From Primula veris (taxonomy: Eukaryota > Streptophyta > Magnoliopsida > Ericales > Primulaceae), in assembly GCA_963682055.1 (NCBI GenBank), contig OY821740.1, positions 31,574,795-31,638,794 on the forward strand: DNA of 64,000 nt. The letters run 5' to 3'. Shown here piece after piece: positions 1 to 9,328 of the stretch. A model generated the notes under the pieces. The model ran no database searches. It was not told the DNA's origin and saw only the letters and a program-made list of their open reading frames with translations. Positions within the stretch are counted from its first letter, which is position 1. Each line of letters begins with the position of its first letter. The translations under genes were made by a program, and so were the position numbers.

Positions 1-1265
1 GACGAATATCCAGACGGTTCTCTAAACCCAAACAACATTTCCTTGTTACTTTTCCCCGATTTCTCAATATCCGCCTCTAGCTCCTTGAAATGACTCAACC
101 CGATCGCCCAAGGCTCTAAATAACTCATCCAAACAGAGAAAACCTGCGACACGTTTTTCATCGAGCTCTCCATTGGGCAAAACAGAAACGTCCTTAGTAT
201 GTATCTATACAAAGGCCTCTGTACTAACAAATTCCAACTCCCCACAATATTCACATTTTCCGTCACGTTAGTGCATTCTATTTGATCAATTGAACCCAAA
301 TTCACACTCAAATTCACGTACTTAACAAACATACTAACAACCTCACCCAACCCAGAACTCGGGGGAGTCTCTCCGATAAAACCACGCAAATTAACAGAAA
401 CGCCAAACGATTTGCACAAATTCACATTCACAGGCGAAAAATCGTTGTCCACTAGCCAAAACTGTATAAGAGTATTAACTAAAAACTCCGCCCTATCACT
501 AACAGAGCTATCAAACGAAGACGAATAATGCAATAAAGAACTCCTATAAGGCTGGGAACCTAAGTCATACATAGGAACAAATTCACGCATATACGCATAT
601 AGCAACTTCATATACAAACCACACTCGGTTTTCTTTTCATTAGATTTTTTCACAGTTGGGAAACGGGGTAACGAGTGAGCCCAATTTTCAATCCTTTTTC
701 TAGGGTTTTGCTGAGTTTTAATTAAATGGTTCGAAACCTCGAAACCCCCGGTGTTGGCCTTAGAGAGAGGGTAATAAGCGAACCAGAAGAGGTAGTATTC
801 AAAAACATTTAACTCAATCTGATACAATCCGTTGATTAAATGAACCCTTTTATTAAACAAAGGACATAATTGTTGAATAACAGAATTATTATCATCTTTA
901 GATAAAACTAATTGTGTCCAGTGTGGTAACCGTTCGATGGGGAAGACGTAGGTGATGAGGGAGGAGCGGTCGAGGGCGGAGATGGAGTTAAAAAGCGGGG
1001 AGCGAGGAGAGAGGAGATTGTAGAGAGTGGAGGAGAGAGAAGGGTCGGAGATCCAGCCACGTGGAGGGGTGAGATCAAAGCCGAAGAGACGAGAGATTAG
1101 GGTTGGGAAGGTGGTTGAGAAGAAGCGGCGATGGTGATGGGTGTCGTTTGAGAGGATAAATGTTGTGATTGCGGTGGAGACGGAGGTTATCTGCGGTGGC
1201 GTTGCGGCGGAGAGGATTTGGGAGGCTAGGTCGGCTGGTTTGGTGTCCTGTGTTTGAGGAATCAT
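1..1265 (-). CDS. SMPD4-like protein (plant neutral sphingomyelinase-3 family), N-terminal part
   Basis: A reading frame of 421 codons opens with ATG at 1265 on the minus strand and runs without a stop to the window edge, so only the 5' coding part is present. I recognise it from recalled plant proteins annotated as sphingomyelin phosphodiesterase 4. Shared features are a start rich in Ser/Thr/Ala, the segments TTFPTLISRLFGFDL, VFPIERLPHW and LNVFEYYLFWFAYYPLS, then LLYAYMREFVPMYDL, FWLVDNDFSPVNVN and GETPPSSGLGEVV. Animal SMPD4 is a membrane-anchored neutral sphingomyelinase of the ER and nuclear envelope; the plant protein's activity is inferred from family membership only. No intron is evident. 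The start is the first ATG, after an AT-rich leader with a CT repeat. The family name is fairly sure, the enzymatic role less so. Confidence 0.75.
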   Translation of the reverse strand, partial: MIPQTQDTKPADLASQILSAATPPQITSVSTAITTFILSNDTHHHRRFFSTTFPTLISRLFGFDLTPPRGWISDPSLSSTLYNLLSPRSPLFNSISALDRSSLITYVFPIERLPHWTQLVLSKDDNNSVIQQLCPLFNKRVHLINGLYQIELNVFEYYLFWFAYYPLSKANTGGFEVSNHLIKTQQNPRKRIENWAHSLPRFPTVKKSNEKKTECGLYMKLLYAYMREFVPMYDLGSQPYRSSLLHYSSSFDSSVSDRAEFLVNTLIQFWLVDNDFSPVNVNLCKSFGVSVNLRGFIGETPPSSGLGEVVSMFVKYVNLSVNLGSIDQIECTNVTENVNIVGSWNLLVQRPLYRYILRTFLFCPMESSMKNVSQVFSVWMSYLEPWAIGLSHFKELEADIEKSGKSNKEMLFGFREPSGYS

Positions 1266-1523
1266 TTTATTTTGTATTTAATTGTTTAGATATAGAGATA
1301 GATATATGTATGTATAGGTCGTAGAGAGAGAGAGAGAGAGAGTATTAGGGTACGGGGTTTGGAGGAGGTTTTGAAAGGGGGAAAGAGGAAATGGCGCGTT
1401 TTGTTAGAAGATAGGGAGAGGGAGACGTGGCGACTGAGGGAGCGTGGGATGAGTGATGCTCGATTTTGTTATTTTGTATCGACCTAAGAAACACGTGGAG
1501 GGATCTTTTCTGGGTTAATTTAC
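1266..1523 (-). promoter_or_regulatory. 5' flank of the SMPD4-like gene with CT/GA repeat
   Basis: This stretch lies directly upstream of the ATG at 1265 on the minus strand. It holds a pure AG run at 1323-1342, which reads as a CT tract on the gene strand. CT-rich leaders are common in plant 5' UTRs. No convincing TATA box could be fixed, so the transcription start is unknown. A Stowaway MITE begins just beyond. Confidence 0.35.
1323..1342. repeat. (AG)10 microsatellite
   Basis: Ten uninterrupted AG units lie about 60 bp upstream of the SMPD4-like start codon. They are probably in its 5' UTR or core promoter. Confidence 0.9.
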
Positions 1524-1525
1524 TA

Positions 1526-1750
1526 CTTGATCCGTTCATTGATTAAATATCCGCTCCTAATTTTGATCGGTCAATAACTTATATCAAAATTATCGAAATA
1601 AATTTTTTTAAAAGTTAATCATATAGTACAAACATTAAATTATATAATTTATTTTTTAAAAAATTCATTTCGATAATTTTGATACATATTATAATTCGAT
1701 CAAAATTATACGTAATTTCATAGGATACAGTTAATTAACAACGGAGCAAG
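1526..1750. mobile_element. Stowaway-like MITE (Tc1/mariner-derived)
   Basis: A 225-bp element is flanked by TA dinucleotides at 1524-1525 and 1751-1752. Its ends are imperfect inverted repeats, CTTGATCCGTTC on the left and the complement of AACGGAGCAAG on the right, which fits the Stowaway end CTCCNTCCGTT. The interior is a long AT-rich inverted repeat around the phrase CATATAGTACAAACATTAAATT, so the whole element can fold into a hairpin. A related copy lies at 18768-18954. Confidence 0.7.
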
Positions 1751-1752
1751 TA

Positions 1753-2165
1753 GTTTTTATAGAATGTTAACTCAACAAAAATTGGATGATTCGAAATTGT
1801 TAACCTATCGGCTATCTGGCTATCTTTATGTTTTGATGTTTCATTTTATAAATTTCTGTTTCCATAAATAAGTACAAAATAGGGGTAAATTTAGTGTAAT
1901 CATGATGTCAACTTGATTTGAGTGATTTTTTTATATATAGAATGACAACTTTATTATGATTTTTCAATAAATAAAAAGTCGCATGAAGAAATCTATTCTA
2001 AATATGTATACGTACCTTACAAAACTTATCATCAATCTTACTACTTACTTTCATTTTATGCGGCGATGGAACCCGAATTGTAAAATAAGATTGATTTTTT
2101 ATACTTTATTATTTTATAGAATTAGAGGCTGAAACACTAAAATTTAAATATTTTGATAAAAATAC
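1753..2165. other. AT-rich intergenic sequence
   Basis: I see no gene, repeat or RNA in this stretch between the MITE and the copia element. Confidence 0.5.
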
Positions 2166-2170
2166 ATAAT

Positions 2171-2372
2171 TGTTGTAAGATTATTGGACTATTGGGCTTT
2201 TACTTATTGGGCCCAGAGGGGCTTGTAACCCTACCCCCTATCTATATAAATAGGGCTAGGGGTCTTGTATTTGATCATTCATTCATATTCATTCATTAAT
2301 AAAGATGATACTGTTCTCCCCTCTCTCTACTTCTGTCTCCCTAAATACATAGTTAATAGTTGTATTACAACA
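2171..2372 (+). repeat. 5' LTR of copia element
   Basis: This is a 202-bp LTR with TG...CA ends. A TATA box (TATATAAATA, 2243-2252) sits near its middle, followed by the short repeat TTCATTCATATTCATTCATT and a CT-rich stretch. The match to 9121-9323 is about 96 percent by eye. Confidence 0.95.
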
Positions 2373-2388
2373 CGTTATCAGCACTGCT
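2373..2388 (+). other. Putative primer-binding region of copia element
   Basis: The bases CGTTATCAGCACTG follow the 5' LTR directly. The TATCAGCAC core occupies the place of a tRNA primer site, but I could not match it to a particular tRNA 3' end with confidence. Confidence 0.4.
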
Positions 2389-3189
2389 CTCGGAGATTGG
2401 AGTATAGATTCTGGGTTCAATAAACCTTAAGGTTTATCCGGGTTTTATTAGGTTATTGCTATATCGACCTTCATCAACATACCGTGCGTAAGGTACCCGG
2501 ATATAATTTTTTTGAACCGTACAAGTCAACATGTTTATATGACTTTAATGCTGCATGTTTATATGTTATATGTGATGATGACTTTACTGTTGCTGCATGT
2601 ATCAATCTGTATAACCGAAATAATTACTTGACTTTACTGCTGCATGTTATATGACATGTATAACTGAGAATAGATAAATATACTTATTTATTGCGTTAAC
2701 ACTTACCATAGTATCCATAATAGATAAATCATGTATAACCGAACTAAAGTTGTGTACTTATTACATGTATAACCGAGAATTGTAAATCGAAAATCATGTA
2801 ATTGTAAAACATGTATCAATCTGTCGGATTAAATCTGAAAAAAACTGAAACGTATGTACTGATTTGTAATTGTTTGAAAGCTGTAAACTATTCTATAAAT
2901 TACTCAAGGACCAAACTGAAACTTGTCTGAAATTCTGGACTGTATATGTAATAATGCTGTAAATAGATATATAAGTTTGCTGAAATTACACGCATGGTCC
3001 TGTAGTATAATACTTATACGAAAACAGTACATATGGTTGATAAAGATACAATATTTGGTAAATATACACACACATGCATATAAACAGTACATGAGGTTCA
3101 ATAATTGATTTTGATTATAACATTGATTATGTTTTTAATGATTTTACGATTTCTCTATTTCGATGATATAATGCTTGTATTTTCCCAAA
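2389..3189 (+). other. Untranslated leader of copia element
   Basis: AT-rich sequence with loosely repeated phrases such as GCTGCATGTTATATG and ATGTATAACCGA. It has no convincing reading frame. The gag N-terminus expected after such a leader is absent. Confidence 0.5.
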
Positions 3190-4256
3190 AGAGAATTTGT
3201 AAATTTCAGAATGCCAGAAAGATAGAGCACAGAAAAACGAAGCCACAGGTTCAAACGGAACCAGAATCGGAGCTATAACGAAGAAGTTACGGGCTTTTGA
3301 AGATTAACGAGAAAACAGAGAAAACTGAAGACCGACCGATCGTCTGTACAAAAACGACCGATCGTTTTTGTTCTGATTTCTTCCAGAGAGTTCACAAGAA
3401 AAACGACCGATCGACTGGTGAAAATCGACCGATCGACTGTAGAAAACGACCGATCGTTTTCTACAGATTTCGAAAACAGCTTTTCAGGTTTTTCTGGAAA
3501 ATAGCTTAAAACAGCCTCAACCACTTCTAACGGTCAGAATACAGAAAAACAGACTTTTGGTCTATATAAACCAACCCAATCTCTCTTCCATAAACACCAA
3601 TCAATACACCTATTATCATCCTTCAATCCCTACATACAAAACCCTAAATATCACCATTTTGGTGCATATATTCAAAAATAGGAAAAATTGAAGAAAAAGA
3701 GAGTCAAGCTCAAACATCATCAATCTCACCAATTAGCTTATTTAGAAGCAATAAAATAGTGAGTGTAGTTACATTATTGTAACAAAATTGTAACGAGTAT
3801 TTTATAAACTCATTTGTGAGCGAGTGATCGGGTAGAGGCTTTGTAAGCGAGTTGCTTAAAAGCTCTAGGTCTTTTCATTTCGGGACACTCATAAAGTGAG
3901 GGGGAGCTTAATCGGTTGATTAGCTCGATAGGATTGTAATATCCGCAAGAAGATTTTTTAGTGAAATACTCGGTAGTACCGAGGAGAGGACGTAGGCCGT
4001 TTGCCGAACCTCTATAAAATCACGGTGTCATTTTCTTTCCTTGCTTTTACTTTCCGCAAATATATTATTGCTTAGTTTATTGCTTGCGTTTAGTAATTCT
4101 AGCATTTCATTATTCCTTGTTAACACGCAATAAGCTTAAACTTGCGATAGTTGGGTGGTTAGTTACACTTAAGTTTAATTAGGCCAAAAACGCCTAGAAA
4201 CCTTATTCACCCCCCTCTAAGGTTTAGCCACACGGGCCAAATTTCTAGAGCTTATC
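3190..4256 (+). mobile_element. LTR-like segment of another retroelement embedded in the copia element
   Basis: The segment is laid out like a long plant LTR. First comes a U3-like part with five copies of the CGACCGATCG module (3331-3460), then a TATA box (CTATATAAA, 3562-3570), then a transcribed-looking region. It finishes with phrases typical of SIRE/Maximus-type LTR ends: GGTAGTACCGAGGAG, TTTCCGCAAATAT and TTCACCCCCCTCTAAGG. No second copy, internal region or target duplication is visible, so it is a solo LTR or a recombined fragment. It ends just before the surviving gag sequence, so gag was probably lost in the same event. Both edges are approximate. Confidence 0.5.
3331..3460 (+). repeat. 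Cluster of five CGACCGATCG motifs
   Basis: Five copies of (A)ACGACCGATCG(T/A) lie upstream of a TATA box. The block also contains TTCCAGAGAGTTCACAA followed by AAAACGACCGATCG, a combination seen again in the MULE inverted repeats (about 46650-46680 and, inverted, 40470-40510). Confidence 0.85.
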
Positions 4257-4262
4257 ACCCAG

Positions 4263-4739
4263 TTGTTATTGGATGAGAAGAATAGTCTTATTTTAATGAT
4301 GAACAGTAATTCTCGTCCTGCTGGTTCAAAGGCAATTCCAATGCCTGATGCTAATGCTGTTCGTGGACCTCGTCCACGATATGGGAAACGAGAAAAGGGC
4401 CAGTCGTCCCGTCAGCCAAGGAACAGGGATGAGCGTAATGCTCGTCCAGCCAAGCGAGGTTTGGACAATCGTCCAAACCGAGGACCTGTGGCTCCTCCTA
4501 GGCAGTCTCGTGGTGGTAGGAACAATCGGGCCAGTCGTCCCAAAGCAAGAGATCCGGCCGCTATGCCAACTCTGTGCTATAAATGTGGTGGAAATGGTCA
4601 TATGCAAAGGACTTGTAGGGCAACTCCCCAAGAAGTCGAAAACTACCACAAGGGTAGAAGGGTCGAAACCAACATGATTGAAGCTAGTGCAAAAGAAACC
4701 CTTGAGACCCCTGACTTTGAGGCTAACATGGAAGAATAA
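4263..4739 (+). CDS. Copia gag remnant: C-terminal nucleocapsid part
   Basis: This in-frame remnant of about 158 codons encodes a basic, Arg/Pro/Gly-rich stretch followed by a CCHC zinc knuckle (CYKCGGNGHMQRTC, codons 4574-4615). It ends in a short acidic tail and TAA at 4737-4739. In an intact element gag forms the virus-like particle and the knuckle binds the element RNA. The first in-frame ATG is internal, and the frame starts abruptly at the edge of the foreign LTR-like segment, so the N-terminal two thirds of gag are gone. The reading frame is the same as that of pol downstream, which is separated by about 230 bp of AT-rich sequence. Confidence 0.8.
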   Translation: MLLDEKNSLILMMNSNSRPAGSKAIPMPDANAVRGPRPRYGKREKGQSSRQPRNRDERNARPAKRGLDNRPNRGPVAPPRQSRGGRNNRASRPKARDPAAMPTLCYKCGGNGHMQRTCRATPQEVENYHKGRRVETNMIEASAKETLETPDFEANMEE

Positions 4740-4967
4740 AGCTTTTTTTCTTCGTTTCTTTTAATAATTGAGCTGTTTTGCTCCTGGATTATGTTATTTC
4801 AATTCCATTTCAGATTATGTTTTTTCCTTTGGATATTGTTCATTTCTTTTGGATTATGGTTTGTTTTATGGATAATGTTTTGAACATTTCTCGTATAATT
4901 TAAAGTTATTTCATTGAGCAATTCCTTTTATTCGTGTGACCGACTTTAAATTATTTTACTTTTAGGC

Positions 4968-7900
4968 ATGTATTGTGGGGCAGTTGATTGTCTGGTTGAT
5001 AGTGGCACTACACATACTATCTTAAAAGATAAATCGTTTTTTATCAACTTTACGCCTAAAGTAAACTCAGTGACAACAATTTCGGGCCCGTCGACCCTTG
5101 TTGAAGGCTTTGGTAAAGCTAAATTCACGTTGTCAAATGGTACTCCTGTTGAAGTATCTGAGGCCTTATATTCTCCGAGGTCCAGTCGTACCTTGTTGAG
5201 CTTTAAGGATATCCGAGAAAATAAGTTTCATCTTGAAACTGCTCGTGAAAATGGTATTGAATACCTTCACATTACCTCCACTCAATACGACCAAAAGCGT
5301 ATTCTGGAGAAGTTGATATGTCTTTCAAGTGGTTTGTATGTTACTACAATCCAAAACTTTGAAAGCAATCTAATCATTCGGCGGGCGCCGATTGATGAGA
5401 GCACTTTTATGCTATGGCATGACCGGCTGGGACACCCGGGTCAAAATACGATGCTTCGAACGATGAACGCTTCTCATGGGCATCCTCTTGGAGGAAAGAA
5501 TTTCGTGATTAATCCGAAAAGCCTATGCCAAGCATGCTCGATTGGAAAGACTAATCTCAAACCAATTCGTGTGAAACCTACAAAATTGGTTTCCCAATTC
5601 CTTGAAAGAATTCAAGGAGATATTTGTGGACCTATCCAACCAACTTGCGGACCATTTAAATATTTCATGGTTTTGGTTGATGCATCGACAAGATGGTCAC
5701 ACGTAGCTTTGTTGTCCACAAGAAACGCAGCGTTTCCAAAACTCCTAGCCTAGATCATTAAATTGAGGGCTCATCATCCGGATTATCCGATAAAGTCTAT
5801 TAGACTTGATAATGCCGCGGAGTTTACATCGAAAACTTTCGATGACTATTGCATGACTTTGGGAATTAATCTTGAACACCCAGTTGCGTATGTTCATACC
5901 CAAAACGGCATTGCAGAAGCTTTCATTAAGCGATTGCAAATGATTGCTAGGACTTTGGTTATGCGCACCAAACTTCCTATTTCTGCGTGGGGCTATGCCA
6001 TTTTGCATGCTGCTGCGTTGGTCCGTCTGAGGCCCATGGCCACCCAACCACTATCTGCGTATCAGTTGGTAATTGGATATGAGCCCGATGTCTCACATTT
6101 ACACGTGTTTGGGTGTTTAGTCAATGTTCCAATTGAGCCGCCTAAGCGTTCCAAATTTGGACCTCAAAAACGACGGGGCATATATGTCGGTTATGAATCC
6201 CCGTCCATAATACGCTATTTAGAGCCCTTGACAGACGATCTCTTTACCGCTAGACATGCGGATTGTGACTTTGATGAGACACTCTTCCCGTCGTTAGGGG
6301 GAGAAATGCATGTTAACGTTGATAAGGAACGACGTGAATTAACGTGGCATGTACCCACTATGTCTCATCTAGATCCCCCAACTGCACATAGTGATAAGGA
6401 AGTGCAGAGAATCCTAGGTCTGCAAAATGTTGCAAATCAAATGCCAGACGCATTTAATGACCTAGCGAATGTCACGAGATCACATATACCTGCTGCAAAT
6501 GTGCCTGCAAGGATAGACGTCCCTGTGAGACGCCGTGTTCCGTTTGAACACGTTGCTCCGGTTGTACCCACCGAGCAAAGGACGCTGCCGTCGACCGTTC
6601 AGTCCGCCACCCTTCCGAAAAAAAGAGGAAGGCCGTCCGGTTCCAAGGATGTTCTGCCTCGAAAGAGGAGAAATCCTGTCGCATCTGTTTTACCACACGA
6701 GATCATTAAGGATCACGGTGATGTATTAGAGGAGTGTGTTCCAGATGAAACACCAGTTCCTAATCATCACGATAACCTCGAAATATCTATCGATTATACT
6801 AGTTTAGACGATATTTTGAAGCGAAACGAGACTGTCATCGAGGATGTGTTCATATACGCAGTGGCCACTGATATTATGAACAATGATGATATGGAACCTC
6901 GTACCGTTGCTGAGTGTCAGCGAATAACGGACTGGCCTCAATGGAAACAAGCAATCCAGGCTGAATTGGATTCCTTAACGAAACGAAGGGTGTTTGGACC
7001 TGTCGCTCCAACACCGCCCAATGTTAGACCAGTTGGTCATAAATGGGTTTTCGTAAGGAAGCGTGATGAGAATAATGAGATTGTTAGATACAAAGCTCGC
7101 CTTGTGGCGCAAGGTTTCTCTCAACGCCCTGGAATTGATTACGATGAGACGTATTCTCCCGTAATGGACGTTATAACGTTCCGCTACTTAATTAGTTTAG
7201 TAGTTTCCGAAAAACTGAATATGCAGCTCATGGATGTGGTCACAGCGTATCTCTACGGGGATCTGGACACAGAGATTTACATGAGAGTCCCTGATGGACT
7301 TAAGTTGCCTGAATCAAGTAGTTCCCGGCCACGGAACACGTTCTCGATTAGACTGAGATGATCACTATATGGATTGAAACAATCCGGACGGATGTGGTAT
7401 AACCGTCTAAGTGAATACTTGATCGGCGTGGGATATGTTAATAATGAACTATGCCCATGCGTGTTCATAAAGAAATCCACTTCAGGATATGTGATTATCG
7501 CAGTCTATGTAGATGATATGAATCTCATAGGAACCTCGAAAGAGTTGTTCGAAACTGCTGAAATCCTGAAGAAGGAATTCGAGATGAAAGATCTTGGGAA
7601 AACACGGTATTGCCTCGGCCTGCAGATCGAGCACCGTAAAGATGGAATTTTAGTCCATCAAGAAAGTTACACCCAAAAGGTGTTGAGGCGCTTTAGTCAT
7701 AGTGATGCTAAGCCGTCCTCTACTCCCATGGTCGTCTGCTCTCTAGACATTAATAAGGACCCCTTCCGTCCAAAGGAGGACGATGAAGAGATATTGAGCC
7801 CTGAGTGTTCATATCTGGGTGCAATAGGCGCACTATTGTACTTGGCCCAATGTACTAAACCGGACATCTCGTTTGCTGTGAATTGTCTAGCTCGACACAG

Positions 7901-8537
7901 CACCGCGCCAACATGCCGCCACTGGACTGGCATAAAAGACATTTTCCGTTACCTTAGAGGTACTACGGACATGGGCTTATTCTATCCCTTTGCGTCGAGT
8001 GGATCTAGCTCCATTGATCCTCGAAATAACGCAACCCTTGTCGGCTATGCCGATGCTGGTTTTTTATCAGACCCGCACAAGGGACGTTCCCAATCTGGTT
8101 ATGTCTTTACCATTGGGAACACGGCGATATCCTGGAGGTCTCGTAAACAGACTCTAGTGGCCACTTCGACTAACCACTCTGAGCTACTCGCGCTCTATGA
8201 GGCGACTAGAGAGTGTGTCTGGCTTCGAGCAGTTATTGGCCATATTCGAAGCACCTGTGATCTAGCTTACGATCATGATGAACCAGTTGTTATTTATGAG
8301 GACAACACCGCTGTGATTGATCAAGCGAAGCATGGTTACATCAAAGGTGATGCCACTAAGCATATCTCGCCAAAGTTGTTCTTTACACATGAACAACAAA
8401 CGCTTCAAAAGATTGAAGTGAAGCATATTGGTTCAGAGAATAATCACGCTGACTTGTTCACCAAGTCACTGCCAAAGCATTCTTTTCAGAAGCACGTACG
8501 GGCGATTGGCCTACATAGGCTATCTGAGCTACCTTAG
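4968..8537 (+). pseudogene. Copia pol polyprotein (protease, integrase, RT, RNase H) with two in-frame stops
   Basis: One reading frame runs from ATG 4968 to TAG 8537. It is interrupted only by TAG at 5751-5753 and TGA at 7359-7361. In order it encodes an aspartic protease (VDSGTTHTI, catalytic Asp at 4998-5000), the GAG-pre-integrase His/Cys finger (WHDRLGHPG ... CQACSIGK) and the integrase core (GDICGPI, LDNAAEF, NGIAEAF). Reverse transcriptase follows (KARLVAQGF, then YVDD at 7506-7517), and last RNase H (YADA, HSELLAL, YEDNTA, KHIGSENNHADLFTK). Both stops fall at conserved positions (LLA-stop-IIKLRA and R-stop-SLYGLKQSG). They fit single C-to-T changes of CAG and CGA. A pyrimidine-rich acceptor-like CTTTTAG precedes the ATG. 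Confidence 0.93.
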
Positions 8538-9110
8538 AGCGACATTTTATGTCGGAGTCGAAATCCTCGCACCCTGTCGTGTGCAAGTGAGAGGGAGTAT
8601 CCTGTTGTATGCATGTGTACTCTTTTTGTCCTTAGTACAAGGTTTTTCCCACTGGTTTTCCTTGACAAGGTTTTTAGCGAGACACGTTCCATGTTATACC
8701 TCACTAAGGATTGCCGAAATCAGGGGGAGTATCCTGTCGTATACTTCTTACCACTGTGTACTCTTTTGTCCTTCGACCAGAGTTTTTTCCCACTGGGTTT
8801 ACTCTGGCAAGGTTTTGATGAGGCACCTGTTTTGTGGTTGATCCCCTACTACTACCACTGTTGCACTCTTTTTCCTTCGATCAGAGATTTTCCCATTGGG
8901 TTTGCTCTGACAAGGTTTTGATGAGGCACACTGTTTTGTGGTTAGTTACTTACATAGTATTTTGGCATATATCATTCGGCTACACAATTTCTCTTAGGTA
9001 CCGGTTTTGTCCCACACCGGGTTTTCCGGCCCTAAGGTTTTTATGTGTTTAACACTGCGAATGAACTCGACTCAGATCGACTGCATGAAGACGAAGAATT
9101 CAAGACGTCC
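8538..9110 (+). repeat. 3' untranslated region of copia element with imperfect direct repeats
   Basis: Three to four diverged units share the phrases TTTTTCCCACTGG, TCTGACAAGGTTTT and GATGAGGCAC; they start near 8613, 8755, 8860 and 8990. Such units are characteristic of this copia group's region between pol and the 3' LTR. The short ORFs crossing it are repeat artefacts. Confidence 0.75.
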
Positions 9111-9120
9111 AAAGGGGGAG
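9111..9120 (+). other. Polypurine tract of copia element
   Basis: AAAGGGGGAG abuts the 3' LTR directly, the position required for plus-strand priming. Confidence 0.9.
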
Positions 9121-9323
9121 TGTTGTAAGATTATTGGACTCTTGGGCTTTTACTTATTGGGCCCAGGTGGGCTTGTAACCCTACCCCTCTATCTATATAA
9201 AGAGGGCTAGGGGTCTTGTATTTGATCATTCATTCATATTCATTCATTAATAAGGATCATACTGTTCTCCCCTCTCTCTACTTCTGTCTCCCTAAATACA
9301 TAGCTAATAGTTGTATTACAACA
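9121..9323 (+). repeat. 3' LTR of copia element
   Basis: This 203-bp copy of 2171-2372 has the same TGTTGTAA...TTACAACA ends. The target duplication ATAAT follows at 9324-9328. Confidence 0.95.
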
Positions 9324-9328
9324 ATAAT

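Larger units (their letters stand above)
2171..9323 (+). mobile_element. Ty1/copia LTR retrotransposon, complete ends, defective inside
   Basis: LTRs at 2171-2372 and 9121-9323 start TGTTGTAA and end TTACAACA, an 8-bp perfect terminal inversion. A 5-bp target duplication, ATAAT, flanks the element (2166-2170 and 9324-9328). By eye the two LTRs differ by about seven substitutions and one indel. The domain order is gag zinc knuckle, protease, integrase, reverse transcriptase, RNase H, which is the copia order. The element cannot be autonomous: most of gag is missing and replaced by a foreign LTR-like segment (about 3190-4256), and pol carries two in-frame stop codons. Confidence 0.95.
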
